Assembly: GCF_001750285.1 (NCBI RefSeq)
Contig: NZ_MAMP01000024.1
Span: 1 to 64,000 of the forward strand
Source of the DNA: Domibacillus iocasae
GTDB lineage: Bacteria > Bacillota > Bacilli > Bacillales > Domibacillaceae
DNA: 64,000 nt
Direction of reading: 5' to 3'
Both the position numbers and the translations under genes were made by a program. Shown piece by piece: positions 18,809-28,265 of the stretch; position 1 is the first letter of the stretch; each line of letters opens with the position of its first letter. The notes below the pieces were generated by a model. It saw only the letters and a program-made list of their open reading frames with translations. It made no database searches and was not told where the DNA came from.

Positions 18809-21376
18809 TCATTTTTTTGCTTCTTTTTGCAGCGCATATAACGTATTCATTGCTTCCATCGGTGTCATTTCCATAATGTCATAACTTAACAATTTGGCGA
18901 TAAGGGCTGGATCTTCTTTTTTAAATGATTTTTGTTTAGCTGACGGCTTCTCCTCAAAGAAGGAAAGCTGCCCTTCTTGAACAAGCACAGGAGGCACTGC
19001 TTTTTCTTCCTTATTTTCAAATGATTGCAGCAGCTCGTCCGCGCGCTTTAGAACAGAATCCGGCAGTCCCGCAAGCTGTGCTACATGGATCCCATAACTT
19101 TTATCAGCCGCTCCATCTTTTACTTTGTGGAGAAATACTACTTTTCCATCCTGCTCCACCGCGGTTACGTGGACGTTTTGCATATGGTCAAGTGATTCTT
19201 CAAGTACGGTTAATTCATGATAATGGGTGGAAAATAACGTTTTCGCGCCAATGTTTGTATGAATATACTCAATCATTGCCTGTGCAAGCGCCATTCCATC
19301 GTACGTGGACGTCCCGCGGCCGATTTCATCAAATAAAATAAGCGAACGACTCGTTGCGCTGACAATCGCATGTTTTGCTTCAAGCATTTCCACCATAAAC
19401 GTACTTTGTCCGGAAACCAAATCATCCGCCGCGCCAATTCGGGTGAAAATTTGATCGAAAATTGGCAGGACGGCTTCGTCGGCTGGTACATAACAGCCGA
19501 TTTGCGCTAATATCGCAATTAAAGCCGTCTGGCGCATATACGTACTTTTACCAGACATGTTCGGTCCGGTAATAAGCAGCACCTGACGCCCCGATTCCAT
19601 CCGGCAGTCATTCGGGACAAAGCCTTGTGCGTCGATCACTTTTTCAATAACCGGATGGCGGCCTTCTTTTATGCGCATATTTCCGTCCACTGAAAACGCG
19701 GGTCGGGCAAATCGGCGCGCTTCGCTTACAGCCGCAAAACATTGCAGCACATCAATTTCACTCACCATCCGGGCAAGGTTTTGAAGGCGTGGAATAAACT
19801 GCTTCACATGCTCACGAAGCTGTGAAAACAACTCGTATTCTAGTTCTATCATTTTTTCATTTGCTTCTAAAATAAGCGTCTCTTTTTCTTTTAATTCCGG
19901 TGTGACAAACCGTTCACAGTTGGCGAGCGTCTGCTTTCGTTCATAACGCCCTTCTTCAAGCAAGCCGAGATTCGCTTTCGTTACTTCAATGTAATAGCCG
20001 AAGATGCGGTTGTAGCCAATTTTAAGCGATTTAATGCCTGTTTTTATCCGTTCTTCTTTTTCGAGCTCCGCAATCCACTGCTTGCCGTTTCGCGTAGCAT
20101 CACGGTATTCGTCAAGCTGTGCATGGAATCCGTCTCGAATCATGCCGCCTTCTTTCACCGAAATCGGCGGCTCTTCAATAAGCGCCCGGTCAAGCTCCTC
20201 AAACAGTTCAGTACATGGGTCAAGCTTATTCGCCAGTGCGTTTAATTCGGTTCCGTTAATTTGTTTTAATAAATTCGTCAGCTGCGGAATTTGTCCAAGT
20301 GATTTTTTCAGCTGAACAAGATCGCGTGCGTTCACATTGCCAAATGCCACCCTGCCTGCAAGTCGTTCCAGGTCATATACTTCTTTCAGCTGTTCACGCA
20401 GCTCTTCCCGCTCAAAGAAAGCTGTGATAAACGTTTCAACAATGCCGAGACGGCGGTTAATGTCTTTTTCGCTTAAAAGCGGACGATCGATCCATTGTTT
20501 CAGCAGCCGGCCGCCCATTGCCGTTTTCGTTTCATCAAGAAGCCAGAGCAGCGATCCTTTTTTCCCTTTCGACCGGATCGTTTCAGTCAGTTCCAAATTT
20601 CGCTTTGAAAAATAATCAATGTTCATGTAATCGCGAATTTCATATGGCTCCGCCGCCTGTAAATGGTCAAGGCTGCGCTTTTGAGTCCGGTGCAAATAAT
20701 GATAAAGACGGGCAGACGCTTGACGTGTTAATTCATGTGTTAAATTAGCCAGCAGGCCATGAAATGCTTCCGTTTCCACCTGCTCTTCCACTGAAATGAC
20801 CGCACTAAGCCTGCCGTGAATTTGTTTTTTTTCTGATTCATTCCAGGATCCGTCTGTAATGACTTCTTTTACGCCATAGGCAGCGAGCTCATGGACCGCG
20901 GCGTCAAATGTCGCGAACACGGCTGTTTTGCACTCCCCGGTTGTGACATCGGCTGCCGCAATCGCGTATTCACTGTCCTTGTGCTCAAATGTGGCAAGAT
21001 AATGGTTTTCTTTTTCCTGAATACCCGCTCCTTCCATCATCGTCCCCGGTGTAATGACCTGTACGACTTCCCGTTTAATGACACCCTTTGCCTGCTTCGG
21101 ATCTTCACGCTGCTCGCAGATCGCTACCTTATGGCCTGCCGCAATTAACCGTTCTATGTACCCTTTCGCTGAATGATACGGCACTCCGCACATCGGAATC
21201 CGGTCTGCACTGCCGCCATCACGCGATGTTAAGGTAATTTCTAAAATTTGGCTTGCCCTTAATGCATCCTGAAAAAACATTTCGTAAAAGTCGCCAAGGC
21301 GAAAAAATAAAAAGGCATCTTCATAGTCTGCCTTTACACGCAAATATTGCTGGATCATTGGAGTATATTGTGACAT
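18809..21376 (-). CDS. mutS: DNA mismatch recognition protein MutS
   Basis: 855 residues, standard MutS1 length. The mismatch-reading F-x-E motif appears in [10 protein letters not shown] near residue 30. The ABC ATPase is C-terminal: Walker [11 protein letters not shown], Walker [17 protein letters not shown] and FSTHYHEL. A beta-clamp-like QLSFF motif is near residue 805 (GQLSFFEEK). Start ATG 21376 follows GAGAGGAAAA. Operon mutS-mutL-glpP. Confidence 0.98.
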   Translation of the reverse strand: MSQYTPMIQQYLRVKADYEDAFLFFRLGDFYEMFFQDALRASQILEITLTSRDGGSADRIPMCGVPYHSAKGYIERLIAAGHKVAICEQREDPKQAKGVIKREVVQVITPGTMMEGAGIQEKENHYLATFEHKDSEYAIAAADVTTGECKTAVFATFDAAVHELAAYGVKEVITDGSWNESEKKQIHGRLSAVISVEEQVETEAFHGLLANLTHELTRQASARLYHYLHRTQKRSLDHLQAAEPYEIRDYMNIDYFSKRNLELTETIRSKGKKGSLLWLLDETKTAMGGRLLKQWIDRPLLSEKDINRRLGIVETFITAFFEREELREQLKEVYDLERLAGRVAFGNVNARDLVQLKKSLGQIPQLTNLLKQINGTELNALANKLDPCTELFEELDRALIEEPPISVKEGGMIRDGFHAQLDEYRDATRNGKQWIAELEKEERIKTGIKSLKIGYNRIFGYYIEVTKANLGLLEEGRYERKQTLANCERFVTPELKEKETLILEANEKMIELEYELFSQLREHVKQFIPRLQNLARMVSEIDVLQCFAAVSEARRFARPAFSVDGNMRIKEGRHPVIEKVIDAQGFVPNDCRMESGRQVLLITGPNMSGKSTYMRQTALIAILAQIGCYVPADEAVLPIFDQIFTRIGAADDLVSGQSTFMVEMLEAKHAIVSATSRSLILFDEIGRGTSTYDGMALAQAMIEYIHTNIGAKTLFSTHYHELTVLEESLDHMQNVHVTAVEQDGKVVFLHKVKDGAADKSYGIHVAQLAGLPDSVLKRADELLQSFENKEEKAVPPVLVQEGQLSFFEEKPSAKQKSFKKEDPALIAKLLSYDIMEMTPMEAMNTLYALQKEAKK

Positions 21377-21461
21377 GTCGTTTTCCTCTCTGTCTTTCTT
21401 CTTTTGTTAGTATAGCACACAGAAAAAAAGCGGGAAAACAGTTCGTTTCCCGCCGCCCATT

Positions 21462-21962
21462 TTACTTGTCGTAATGTTCTTCCGCTGTTTCCCGCTCGCA
21501 GTCCCACTCGTCTTCGTAGTCATGAAACGCTACAGTCACTTTCGTTTCTCCCGTCACTTCCACCGTCAATTCCCGTTCTGCCTGCACATTAATTTTCGTG
21601 CCGGATTCTGAAATGACCGCTTCCTGACAGTTTGGCTGCTGCAAGACTTTTACCCAGACGTCGTCATCGCCTTCGCAGTCGTCGTCACGATACGTTAAAT
21701 TGATGACGTCTTTATATTCTACTTTATCCGTGACAACAGCCGTTTTCGTATGGTTTTGGTACGAGTACCAGACGTTAATTTCATACGTGCCGAATACGTC
21801 CACTTTTTTGCCTGATTTTTTCGCTTTGTATTCGTGGTTGATAATCCAGCACCCTAAAATACCTGACGGCTTATTCGGCGGCAAAATAGTATGGTGCGTC
21901 TGTGTATATTTTCGGCCTTTGGCAACGACGGACTTCGTAATGATCTCGCGATATTGGCTCAA
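21462..21962 (-). CDS. cotE: outer spore coat morphogenetic protein CotE
   Basis: 166 residues from TTG 21962, which has GAGGAGGGAC 6 bases upstream and gives the family N-terminus ([20 protein letters not shown]). Longer frames have no support. CotE assembles on the forespore surface and recruits most outer-coat proteins. Conserved blocks include [52 protein letters not shown] and [17 protein letters not shown]; the acidic tail is shorter than the 181-residue B. subtilis protein. A promoter with a sigma-E/sigma-K type -10 lies just upstream. Confidence 0.95.
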   Translation of the reverse strand: MSQYREIITKSVVAKGRKYTQTHHTILPPNKPSGILGCWIINHEYKAKKSGKKVDVFGTYEINVWYSYQNHTKTAVVTDKVEYKDVINLTYRDDDCEGDDDVWVKVLQQPNCQEAVISESGTKINVQAERELTVEVTGETKVTVAFHDYEDEWDCERETAEEHYDK

Positions 21963-21993
21963 TCTGTTGTCCCTCCTCTGATGTGGTCTTTGT

Positions 21994-22020
21994 ATTGTAT
22001 GCAGGGAGAGTAAGTCCGGT
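21994..22020 (-). promoter_or_regulatory. sporulation promoter of cotE (sigma-K/sigma-E type)
   Basis: On the minus strand CACC (its ACC at 22020-22018), 16 bases, then CATACAATA from 22001. This fits the sigma-K pattern mACm-N16-CATANNNTA, and CATACAAT also fits the sigma-E -10. B. subtilis cotE is driven by both. Confidence 0.6.
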
Positions 22021-22082
22021 GCCCAATAATTTAAAAGCAGCGCGGGGCAGCTGTTTATGAGCGGCAAGCACCTGGCTAAATG

Positions 22083-22110
22083 AAAAAATCCTGCCTGTAA
22101 CAGGCAGGAT
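22083..22110 (-). terminator. terminator after ymcA
   Basis: ATCCTGCCTG and CAGGCAGGAT form a perfect 10-base stem with a 3-base loop and a T-run on the minus strand; it separates miaB-ymcA from cotE. Confidence 0.85.
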
Positions 22111-22119
22111 GAAAAATGA

Positions 22120-22554
22120 TCAGCAGCTGCCCGGTGTGCTGTTTTGCACTTGAGCGCCTGTTTCGCCGCGAAGAAGATCGCCGCCTGTTTCGCTAATAAT
22201 ATTATCGGTTACTTTATTGGAAATCGCTGTTGCAACCATTTGCAAAATTTCGTTCACATCGGTCTGCGACTGCTTAAACTGCTGAACAATCGGCATTTCA
22301 TCAAGCTCCTGCTCAATTTTAGCTATTTTTTCCTCTACCATTTTGAGCGCTTCGACTTTTTTATAGTGCTGAAAATTAACGGCTTGTTTTTGCAGGCTTT
22401 TTAACCCGGCCATTTTTTCACGCAGCTTTTGGTTTTCATGAATTTTCGCTTCTGCCTGCTTGAAAAATTCCACTTCTTCTGTCGCGGAAATCATGTTGGC
22501 GATCTCTGTTGCTTTGGCAATAATCTCATCTTTTGTATAGATTGTCTTTTCCAT
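22120..22554 (-). CDS. ymcA: RicA (YmcA), subunit of the RicAFT complex
   Basis: 144 residues, YlbF/YmcA family, largely helical with heptad-like charged segments ([20 protein letters not shown]). In B. subtilis it works with YlbF and YaaT in an iron-sulfur complex that promotes RNase Y-dependent RNA processing and affects sporulation, competence and biofilm formation. The last residue is a cysteine (NSTPGSC), in keeping with C-terminal cysteine ligands reported for the complex. One base separates the miaB stop from its ATG, so translation is probably coupled. rny and ymdB lie 5 kb away in the same window. Confidence 0.9.
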   Translation of the reverse strand: MEKTIYTKDEIIAKATEIANMISATEEVEFFKQAEAKIHENQKLREKMAGLKSLQKQAVNFQHYKKVEALKMVEEKIAKIEQELDEMPIVQQFKQSQTDVNEILQMVATAISNKVTDNIISETGGDLLRGETGAQVQNSTPGSC

Positions 22555-22555
22555 A

Positions 22556-24091
22556 TTAATTCACCTCGGCCATTTTTTCGATTTCTACTGCTTCTCCGTC
22601 CATTGACCACGACTTCGTTTCAATGATTTTCACCGGAATAATTTTTCCGATCGCGGATTTCGGTGCTTTTACGTTAACGAGCTTGCTTTTCGATGTATAG
22701 CCGGCGAGAACATCCGGGTTTTTCTTGCTTTCCCCTTCGATCAGCACATCGACAATCTGTCCTTTATACCGCTTCATTGATTCACTTGACAATTCGTTCA
22801 CAAGCGCATTTAAACGCTGCAGTCGTGCTTTTTTCACGTCCATCGGTACATTGTCCGTCATTTTAGCGGCTGGTGTTCCTTCACGCGGCGAATAAACGTA
22901 CGTATACGCCATTTCAAACCCAACTTCACGGTACAGCGACATTGTTTCCTCAAACTGTTCATCCGTTTCATTCGGGTAGCCGACGATAATATCCGTTGTC
23001 AGTGCAACGTCCGGCATGGCCGTTTTAATTTTGCGGACAAGCTCTAAAAACTGCTCACGTGTATATTTGCGGGCCATAATTTTCAATACATCTGTTGAAC
23101 CGCTTTGTACGGGCAGATGAATGTGATCCATTAAATTGCCGCCTTTTGCAAGGACTTGGATTAAATGATCGTCAAAATCACGCGGGTGGCTTGTTGTAAA
23201 GCGCACGCGCGGAATGCCGATCTGGCGGATTTCATCCATTAGATCGCCAAGTCGATATTCGATATCATCAAAATCTTTTCCATACGCGTTCACGTTTTGT
23301 CCAAGCAGCATGACTTCCTGATAGCCCTGTGCGGCAAGCTGGCGTACTTCCTGGATAATCTCATCCGGCCGGCGGCTCCGCTCTTTACCGCGTGTATACG
23401 GTACGATGCAGTACGTACAGAACTTGTCACAGCCATACATAATGTTGACCCATGCTTTTACGCTGCCCCGCCGCTTTTTCGGCAGGTTTTCAATAACGTC
23501 GCCTTCTTTTGACCACACTTCAATGACCATTTCTTTAGACATGTACGCTTCATTTAAAATTTCCGGCAGACGATGAATGTTATGCGTCCCAAAAATCATA
23601 TCGACATGGTGGTACGATTTTAAGATTTTATTAACGACGGATTCTTCCTGTGACATGCAGCCGCAAACGCCGAGCAGCAAGTTCGGATTGTCCCTCTTTA
23701 AATGCTTCAAGAAGCCGATTTCGCCAAATACTTTGTTTTCCGCATTTTCACGGATAGCACACGTATTTAACAAAATCACATCCGCTTCTTCTGCTGTTTC
23801 TACTACATTGTAGCCAAGCGCCATGAAAATGCCCGCCATCACTTCGGTATCGTGTGCGTTCATTTGGCAGCCGTACGTACGAATATAAAAGTTTTTGCCT
23901 TTGCCCATTCCTTGAAAACGCTCATCAATTTTAAAGTCGTGATGATAGGCCACTTCTTCTTTCCCGCGCTTTTTTGCATCTTTTAAAGAAGGCGGCGTGT
24001 AGACCGTTTCAAAATACCGGCTGTAATCCTTGGCGGATTTTTTGTCCGATGGATAAGCCTGTTCACTGTCTTTTCTTTGTTCTTCGTTCAT
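22556..24091 (-). CDS. miaB: tRNA-2-methylthio-N6-dimethylallyladenosine synthase
   Basis: 511 residues. Radical-SAM methylthiotransferase acting on i6A37 made by MiaA. Order: a charged N-terminal extension of about 60 residues, the UPF0004 domain with the auxiliary cluster cysteines ([30 protein letters not shown]), the radical-SAM CxxxCxxC in [13 protein letters not shown] and a C-terminal TRAM domain ([11 protein letters not shown] onward). Start ATG 24091 follows GAAAGGGGAT. Coupled to ymcA, the usual Bacillus arrangement. Confidence 0.96.
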   Translation of the reverse strand: MNEEQRKDSEQAYPSDKKSAKDYSRYFETVYTPPSLKDAKKRGKEEVAYHHDFKIDERFQGMGKGKNFYIRTYGCQMNAHDTEVMAGIFMALGYNVVETAEEADVILLNTCAIRENAENKVFGEIGFLKHLKRDNPNLLLGVCGCMSQEESVVNKILKSYHHVDMIFGTHNIHRLPEILNEAYMSKEMVIEVWSKEGDVIENLPKKRRGSVKAWVNIMYGCDKFCTYCIVPYTRGKERSRRPDEIIQEVRQLAAQGYQEVMLLGQNVNAYGKDFDDIEYRLGDLMDEIRQIGIPRVRFTTSHPRDFDDHLIQVLAKGGNLMDHIHLPVQSGSTDVLKIMARKYTREQFLELVRKIKTAMPDVALTTDIIVGYPNETDEQFEETMSLYREVGFEMAYTYVYSPREGTPAAKMTDNVPMDVKKARLQRLNALVNELSSESMKRYKGQIVDVLIEGESKKNPDVLAGYTSKSKLVNVKAPKSAIGKIIPVKIIETKSWSMDGEAVEIEKMAEVN

Positions 24092-24174
24092 GGTAAATCC
24101 CCTTTCCGATCTTTCAAACTATCGTGCACATTTCCTAAGTATATACCGTCGAAAGACTCTACTCAAGCGCGCGC

Positions 24175-24207
24175 CAGAAAAAGACGCAGAGATTTCGCTT
24201 CTCTGCG
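24175..24207 (-). terminator. terminator after korB
   Basis: CGCAGAGA (24185-24192) pairs with TCTCTGCG (24200-24207) and a T5 run follows on the minus strand. Confidence 0.75.
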
Positions 24208-24216
24208 CCATAAAAA

Positions 24217-25101
24217 TTACATAAACTCTTTGACCAGCTGATCAAATGCCTCCGCGCCAAGATCCAATTCTGCTTCTGAGAGCGGCGTTTGGGCATAGCC
24301 TTCTACAAGCTCCTGGTACGATGGACGCTCAGTGTCCTGGTAAATGATTCCTGTAACAAGATCGTCATGTTGCATGAGTGTGTTCATCGCGCCTTGGCGA
24401 TCCGCCGGATCGTAGCCTTCAATTGTTGAAAGCTTTGTTAGATTTTCTTTAAACCAGTCGTATGTGTTCACTTTATTGTATGTAACACACGGGCTGAATA
24501 CGTTAATGAGTGAAAAACCTTTATGATTAATTCCGGCTTCAATGATCGCCGTCAAATCTTTTAAATCGGTTGAAAAGCTTTGGGCGACAAATGTCGCGCC
24601 TGTTGTTACGGCGAGCTGCATTGGTGACAATGTCTGTTCAATCGAACCGAGCGGTGTTGATTTTGTTTTAAACCCGGCCGCTGAACGCGGAGACGTCTGT
24701 CCTTTCGTTAATCCATAAATTTGGTTATCCATGACAATATACGTTAAGTCAATGTTGCGGCGCATGGCATGAATGGTATGACCCATCCCAATCGCAAAGC
24801 CGTCGCCGTCACCACCGGACGCAATAACCGTTAAGTCTTTATTCGCCATTTTCACACCTTGCGCGATAGGAAGCGCCCGGCCATGAATGCCATGAAGTCC
24901 ATATGAATTAATATAGCCCGAAATACGTCCTGAACAGCCTATGCCGGAAATAACAGCCAGTTTTTCAGGCGTCAAGCCGACATTCGCCGCCGCACGCTGA
25001 ATCGCCGCCTGTACGGAAAAATCACCGCACCCGGGACACCAGTTTGGCTTCACATTATTCCGGAAATCTTTAAACGTAGGAGTTGCTGCTGTTGTTGACA
25101 T
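24217..25101 (-). CDS. korB: 2-oxoacid:ferredoxin oxidoreductase, beta subunit
   Basis: 294 residues. Thiamine-diphosphate half of a heterodimeric oxidoreductase that decarboxylates 2-oxoglutarate or a related 2-oxoacid to the acyl-CoA and reduces ferredoxin. Cluster ligands are visible: WCPGC (Cys22, Cys25), GIGCSGR (Cys56) and SPCVTY (near 204). The TPP pocket is GGDGDGFAIGMGH with NQIYGLTKGQ. Start ATG 25101 is 2 bases from the alpha-subunit stop. The gene pair is not part of this stretch in B. subtilis; I recall it before miaB in several other Bacillus species. Confidence 0.92.
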   Translation of the reverse strand: MSTTAATPTFKDFRNNVKPNWCPGCGDFSVQAAIQRAAANVGLTPEKLAVISGIGCSGRISGYINSYGLHGIHGRALPIAQGVKMANKDLTVIASGGDGDGFAIGMGHTIHAMRRNIDLTYIVMDNQIYGLTKGQTSPRSAAGFKTKSTPLGSIEQTLSPMQLAVTTGATFVAQSFSTDLKDLTAIIEAGINHKGFSLINVFSPCVTYNKVNTYDWFKENLTKLSTIEGYDPADRQGAMNTLMQHDDLVTGIIYQDTERPSYQELVEGYAQTPLSEAELDLGAEAFDQLVKEFM

Positions 25102-25103
25102 AA

Positions 25104-26846
25104 TTAAATCAGCTCCTTGCTGCTCTCAACAATATGATGCGGCAAAAACGGATTGCCGTCATATTTCAAGATGCTTTTAATTTTTTGCGGATAGCCGGCG
25201 TTCATTTTAATAATGCTTGCCAGTTGTCCAGTCGCATTGTTTTCAACGACCGCCACATTTTTTGCCGATTCAATAAGCGGCAAAATTTCATATGTCGGGA
25301 ATGGGTGAACGAGACGAACACGCGCGTGGTTTACTTTCAAACCGTCCGCTTCCAGACGTTCCATCGCTTCTTCGATCGCACCGCCCGTTGAGTTAAAGCC
25401 TATCAGTAAAAGATCCGCTTCTTCGTGTTTGGCATTTTTGTAAATAGGATTCGGAAAGACATTTGGCAGCTGACTGATCTTTCTCATACGCTTGTCCATC
25501 TGCGCTTTCCGGTTTGCCGGTGATTCAGAAGGCTTGCCTGTTTCATCGTGCTCAACGCCTGTCACGTGGTGAATACCGCCGCTTACGCCTGGAATAACAC
25601 GCGGGGATACGCCGTCTTCTGTCACTTCATATCGTTTAAAGTATGATTTATCCACGCGTGGTTCAATACCGCCTTTTAAAAGTTTTCCCCGGCGGATGTG
25701 TACTTTACTGTAGTCAAGTGGTTCAACCGTATGCTTGCCAAGTGACAGCTGCAGATCGGATAACAAGATGACCGGCACCTGATACTCTTCTGCAATATTA
25801 AACGCTTCAACCGTATCATAAAAGCCTTCTTCCGCTGTACCCGGCGCAATGACGACTTTCGGAATTTCACCATGTGTGCCGTAAATCATCGCCATTAAGT
25901 CGGATTGTTCCTGTTTTGTCGGAAGACCCGTTGATGGCCCCCCGCGCTGTGTGTCAATGACAACAAGCGGTGTTTCCGTCATGCCGGAAAGGCCAATCGC
26001 TTCCATCATGAGTGACAGCCCGGGCCCTGCAGAGGCGGTAAAAGAACGAATGCCGCCGTAATTGGCGCCAATCGCCATCGTTGCCGCCGCAATCTCATCC
26101 TCCGTTTGGATGACCGTACCGCCGACTTTTGGAAGCTTTTTAATTAAATACTCCATAATTTCAGAGGCCGGCGTAATCGGATATGCCGCCATTAAGCGGA
26201 CACCTGCCGCAAGTGCACCAAGCGCAATCGCGTCATTTCCGATCATAAACATGCGTTTCTGGCCGTCTGCTGGCGGAAGCTGAAGTGCACTTGTATCACC
26301 ATCAAGCTGTTCCTTCATATAGTCGTACCCTTGCTGGATCGCTTCCATATTCTTTTGAACGACCGTTTCACCTTTACGGCCGAAAATCTCTTCTACCACT
26401 TCAAGAAAAACAGAGGCATCCAAATTAATAATGGAACATGTTGCCCCGACAGCAACCATGTTTTTCATTAAAGAAGTACCAAGCTCTGTCGCAATTTCCG
26501 TAAACGGCACGGCATAAAAAGCCGCTTCTGTATCATCAGGCTTTACCGGCTTGAACTTTGTATCAGCAATAATAATGCCATTCGCATGAAGCTCCTGGTA
26601 GTTAACATCAATTGTTTCCTGGTCAAATGCCACTAATATATCAAGATCATCCGCGACTGCACTCACTTTTTTCGTGCTGACACGAATTTTATTGTTTGTG
26701 TGTCCGCCTTTAATACGGGATGAGAAATGGCGATATCCATACAAATGATAGCCAAGGCGGTTCAACGCCATAGAGAAAATTTCGCCCGTGCTTTCAATTC
26801 CTTCCCCTTGCTGTCCTCCCACTTTCCAAGAAAGCTGCTCTGCCAT
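25104..26846 (-). CDS. korA: 2-oxoacid:ferredoxin oxidoreductase, fused gamma-alpha subunit
   Basis: 580 residues from ATG 26846 (AAAGGAG upstream); a GTG at 26858 is too close to that site. The N-terminal 180 or so residues are the gamma domain (WKVGGQQGEGIESTGE), the rest the pyrimidine-binding alpha domain (AYPITPASEIMEYL, TEDEIAAATMAIGANYGG, TASAGPGLSLMMEAIGLSGM). Substrate choice cannot be read out, but the fused form with KorB matches the aerobic 2-oxoglutarate type. A 16-base AT palindrome at 26905-26920 lies 60 bases upstream. Confidence 0.92.
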   Translation of the reverse strand: MAEQLSWKVGGQQGEGIESTGEIFSMALNRLGYHLYGYRHFSSRIKGGHTNNKIRVSTKKVSAVADDLDILVAFDQETIDVNYQELHANGIIIADTKFKPVKPDDTEAAFYAVPFTEIATELGTSLMKNMVAVGATCSIINLDASVFLEVVEEIFGRKGETVVQKNMEAIQQGYDYMKEQLDGDTSALQLPPADGQKRMFMIGNDAIALGALAAGVRLMAAYPITPASEIMEYLIKKLPKVGGTVIQTEDEIAAATMAIGANYGGIRSFTASAGPGLSLMMEAIGLSGMTETPLVVIDTQRGGPSTGLPTKQEQSDLMAMIYGTHGEIPKVVIAPGTAEEGFYDTVEAFNIAEEYQVPVILLSDLQLSLGKHTVEPLDYSKVHIRRGKLLKGGIEPRVDKSYFKRYEVTEDGVSPRVIPGVSGGIHHVTGVEHDETGKPSESPANRKAQMDKRMRKISQLPNVFPNPIYKNAKHEEADLLLIGFNSTGGAIEEAMERLEADGLKVNHARVRLVHPFPTYEILPLIESAKNVAVVENNATGQLASIIKMNAGYPQKIKSILKYDGNPFLPHHIVESSKELI

Positions 26847-27040
26847 TGTTCCAAACACTCCTTTAAATATGACCGCATCATTTTTCTGCTTCTAATAGTG
26901 TATCATTTATATATATAAATCACTATATGAATGTTCTACAACTGGTAAACATTCGCTCTATGTAAAAACTAACTAAGTTTATCGGATTAAACAATATTCC
27001 TAGTTTACTTCTTTTATTGGAAAAATGCAAAAACATTTAT

Positions 27041-27075
27041 GTAAAAAAACATTCCAGCCGAATGGCTGGAATGTT
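27041..27075 (-). terminator. spoVS terminator
   Basis: AACATTCCAGCC and GGCTGGAATGTT form a perfect 12-base stem around GAAT, with a T-run on the minus strand, starting at the spoVS stop codon. Confidence 0.9.
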
Positions 27076-27335
27076 TATCGGGACTGGATAATTAATTTCA
27101 TTGCCGTGCGTGCTTCCCCTGCAATCATAATACTTGTAAAAGCGGGTATACAAATTAAATCGATGCCGCCGGGCGCTACAAATCCTCTTGCAATGGCGAC
27201 TGCTTTCACCGCCTGATTCAGCGCACCCGCTCCGACGGCTTGTATTTCGGCACTGCCTTTTTCCCGCATCGTTCCGGCCAATGCACCGGCTACCGAATTT
27301 GGATTTGATTTTGATGATACTTTTAATACATCCAT
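27075..27335 (-). CDS. spoVS: stage V sporulation protein S
   Basis: 86 residues, exactly the conserved family length, and nearly invariant in sequence among Bacilli (VLKVSSKSNPNSVAGALAGT, QAVGAGALNQAVKAVAIARG, IDLICIPAF). Small Alba-like protein affecting septation and spore coat/cortex stages; biochemical role unsettled. Start ATG 27335 follows GGGGGA. It has its own terminator and lies just after ymdB, as in B. subtilis. Confidence 0.97.
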   Translation of the reverse strand: MDVLKVSSKSNPNSVAGALAGTMREKGSAEIQAVGAGALNQAVKAVAIARGFVAPGGIDLICIPAFTSIMIAGEARTAMKLIIQSR

Positions 27336-27402
27336 TCCCTAATCCCCCTTTTGAAGCCTCCATTCGTCTTTCATATATATTCAAATGAAGAGGGGCTATG
27401 AA

Positions 27403-28203
27403 TTAATAATCGTTAAAAGGGTAATCATCGTTTATTAAAAGGCGTTGAATCGATTTTGCAAGCCCCGTTTTTCGATCTGTTTGAATAAGGCATCCCGACA
27501 GCTGCGTGCGTCCTTCTTTCGGCACTTCAAATCTCGCCGGCAGCTGATTTTGAAACTTTTGGATAATTGATTCTTTTTCCATGCCAAGAATTCCGTCATA
27601 TGGACCTGTCATCCCTGCATCAGTTAAATAAGCGGTACCGCCTGGCAGCACCCGGTTATCCGCTGTCTGCACATGCGTATGCGTTCCGACAACCGCCGTA
27701 ACCCGCCCATCTAAAAACCAGCCCATCGCCTGCTTTTCACTCGTTGTTTCCGCATGAAAGTCTACAAAGATAAACGGGGTCCGCTTTTTCGCTTCCTCCA
27801 CCAGCTGGTCTGCTTTATGAAATGGGCAGTCAAGATCATTCATAAAAACACGGCCCTGCAAATTAATGACCGCTACTTCAAACTCTCCAGCTGGTACGTA
27901 TGCAATGCCCTGACCTGGAACGGTGGCCGGAAAATTGGCCGGACGGACAAGCCACTTCGCTGTATCAATAAAGTCAAAAATATCTTTATTGTCCCATGCA
28001 TGGTTGCCAAGGGTGACGACGTTCGCTCCGTCCTGCATAAATTTTTTGTAAATTTTCTCTGTAATGCCGCGGCCGCCCGCTGCATTTTCCCCATTAATGA
28101 TCGTTATTCCCGGGCGATATTTTTTCTTTAATCTTGGCACATACTCACTAACCATGTCACGGCCTGGCGATCCGACGACGTCCCCTATAAATAATAAATC
28201 CAT
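27403..28203 (-). CDS. ymdB: YmdB metallophosphoesterase (cyclic-nucleotide phosphodiesterase)
   Basis: 266 residues. Dinuclear metal phosphodiesterase; in B. subtilis it hydrolyses 2',3'-cAMP and is needed for biofilm and late adaptive gene expression. Metal-site motifs: GDVVGSPGR (7-15), INGENAAGG, TLGNHAWDN, VDFHAETTSEKQ and GTHTHVQTAD. Start ATG 28203 follows AGAAGGAG. Downstream of rny but separated from it by a strong terminator. Confidence 0.95.
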   Translation of the reverse strand: MDLLFIGDVVGSPGRDMVSEYVPRLKKKYRPGITIINGENAAGGRGITEKIYKKFMQDGANVVTLGNHAWDNKDIFDFIDTAKWLVRPANFPATVPGQGIAYVPAGEFEVAVINLQGRVFMNDLDCPFHKADQLVEEAKKRTPFIFVDFHAETTSEKQAMGWFLDGRVTAVVGTHTHVQTADNRVLPGGTAYLTDAGMTGPYDGILGMEKESIIQKFQNQLPARFEVPKEGRTQLSGCLIQTDRKTGLAKSIQRLLINDDYPFNDY

Positions 28204-28227
28204 TTTTCTCCTTCTTTCTGTTCAAAA

Positions 28228-28261
28228 AAAAGAAAAGCGGTGTGATTTTCGCACACCGCTT
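28228..28261 (-). terminator. rny terminator
   Basis: AAGCGGTGTG (28235-28244) pairs with CACACCGCTT (28252-28261); T-rich tract follows on the minus strand before ymdB. Confidence 0.85.
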
Positions 28262-28265
28262 TCAC

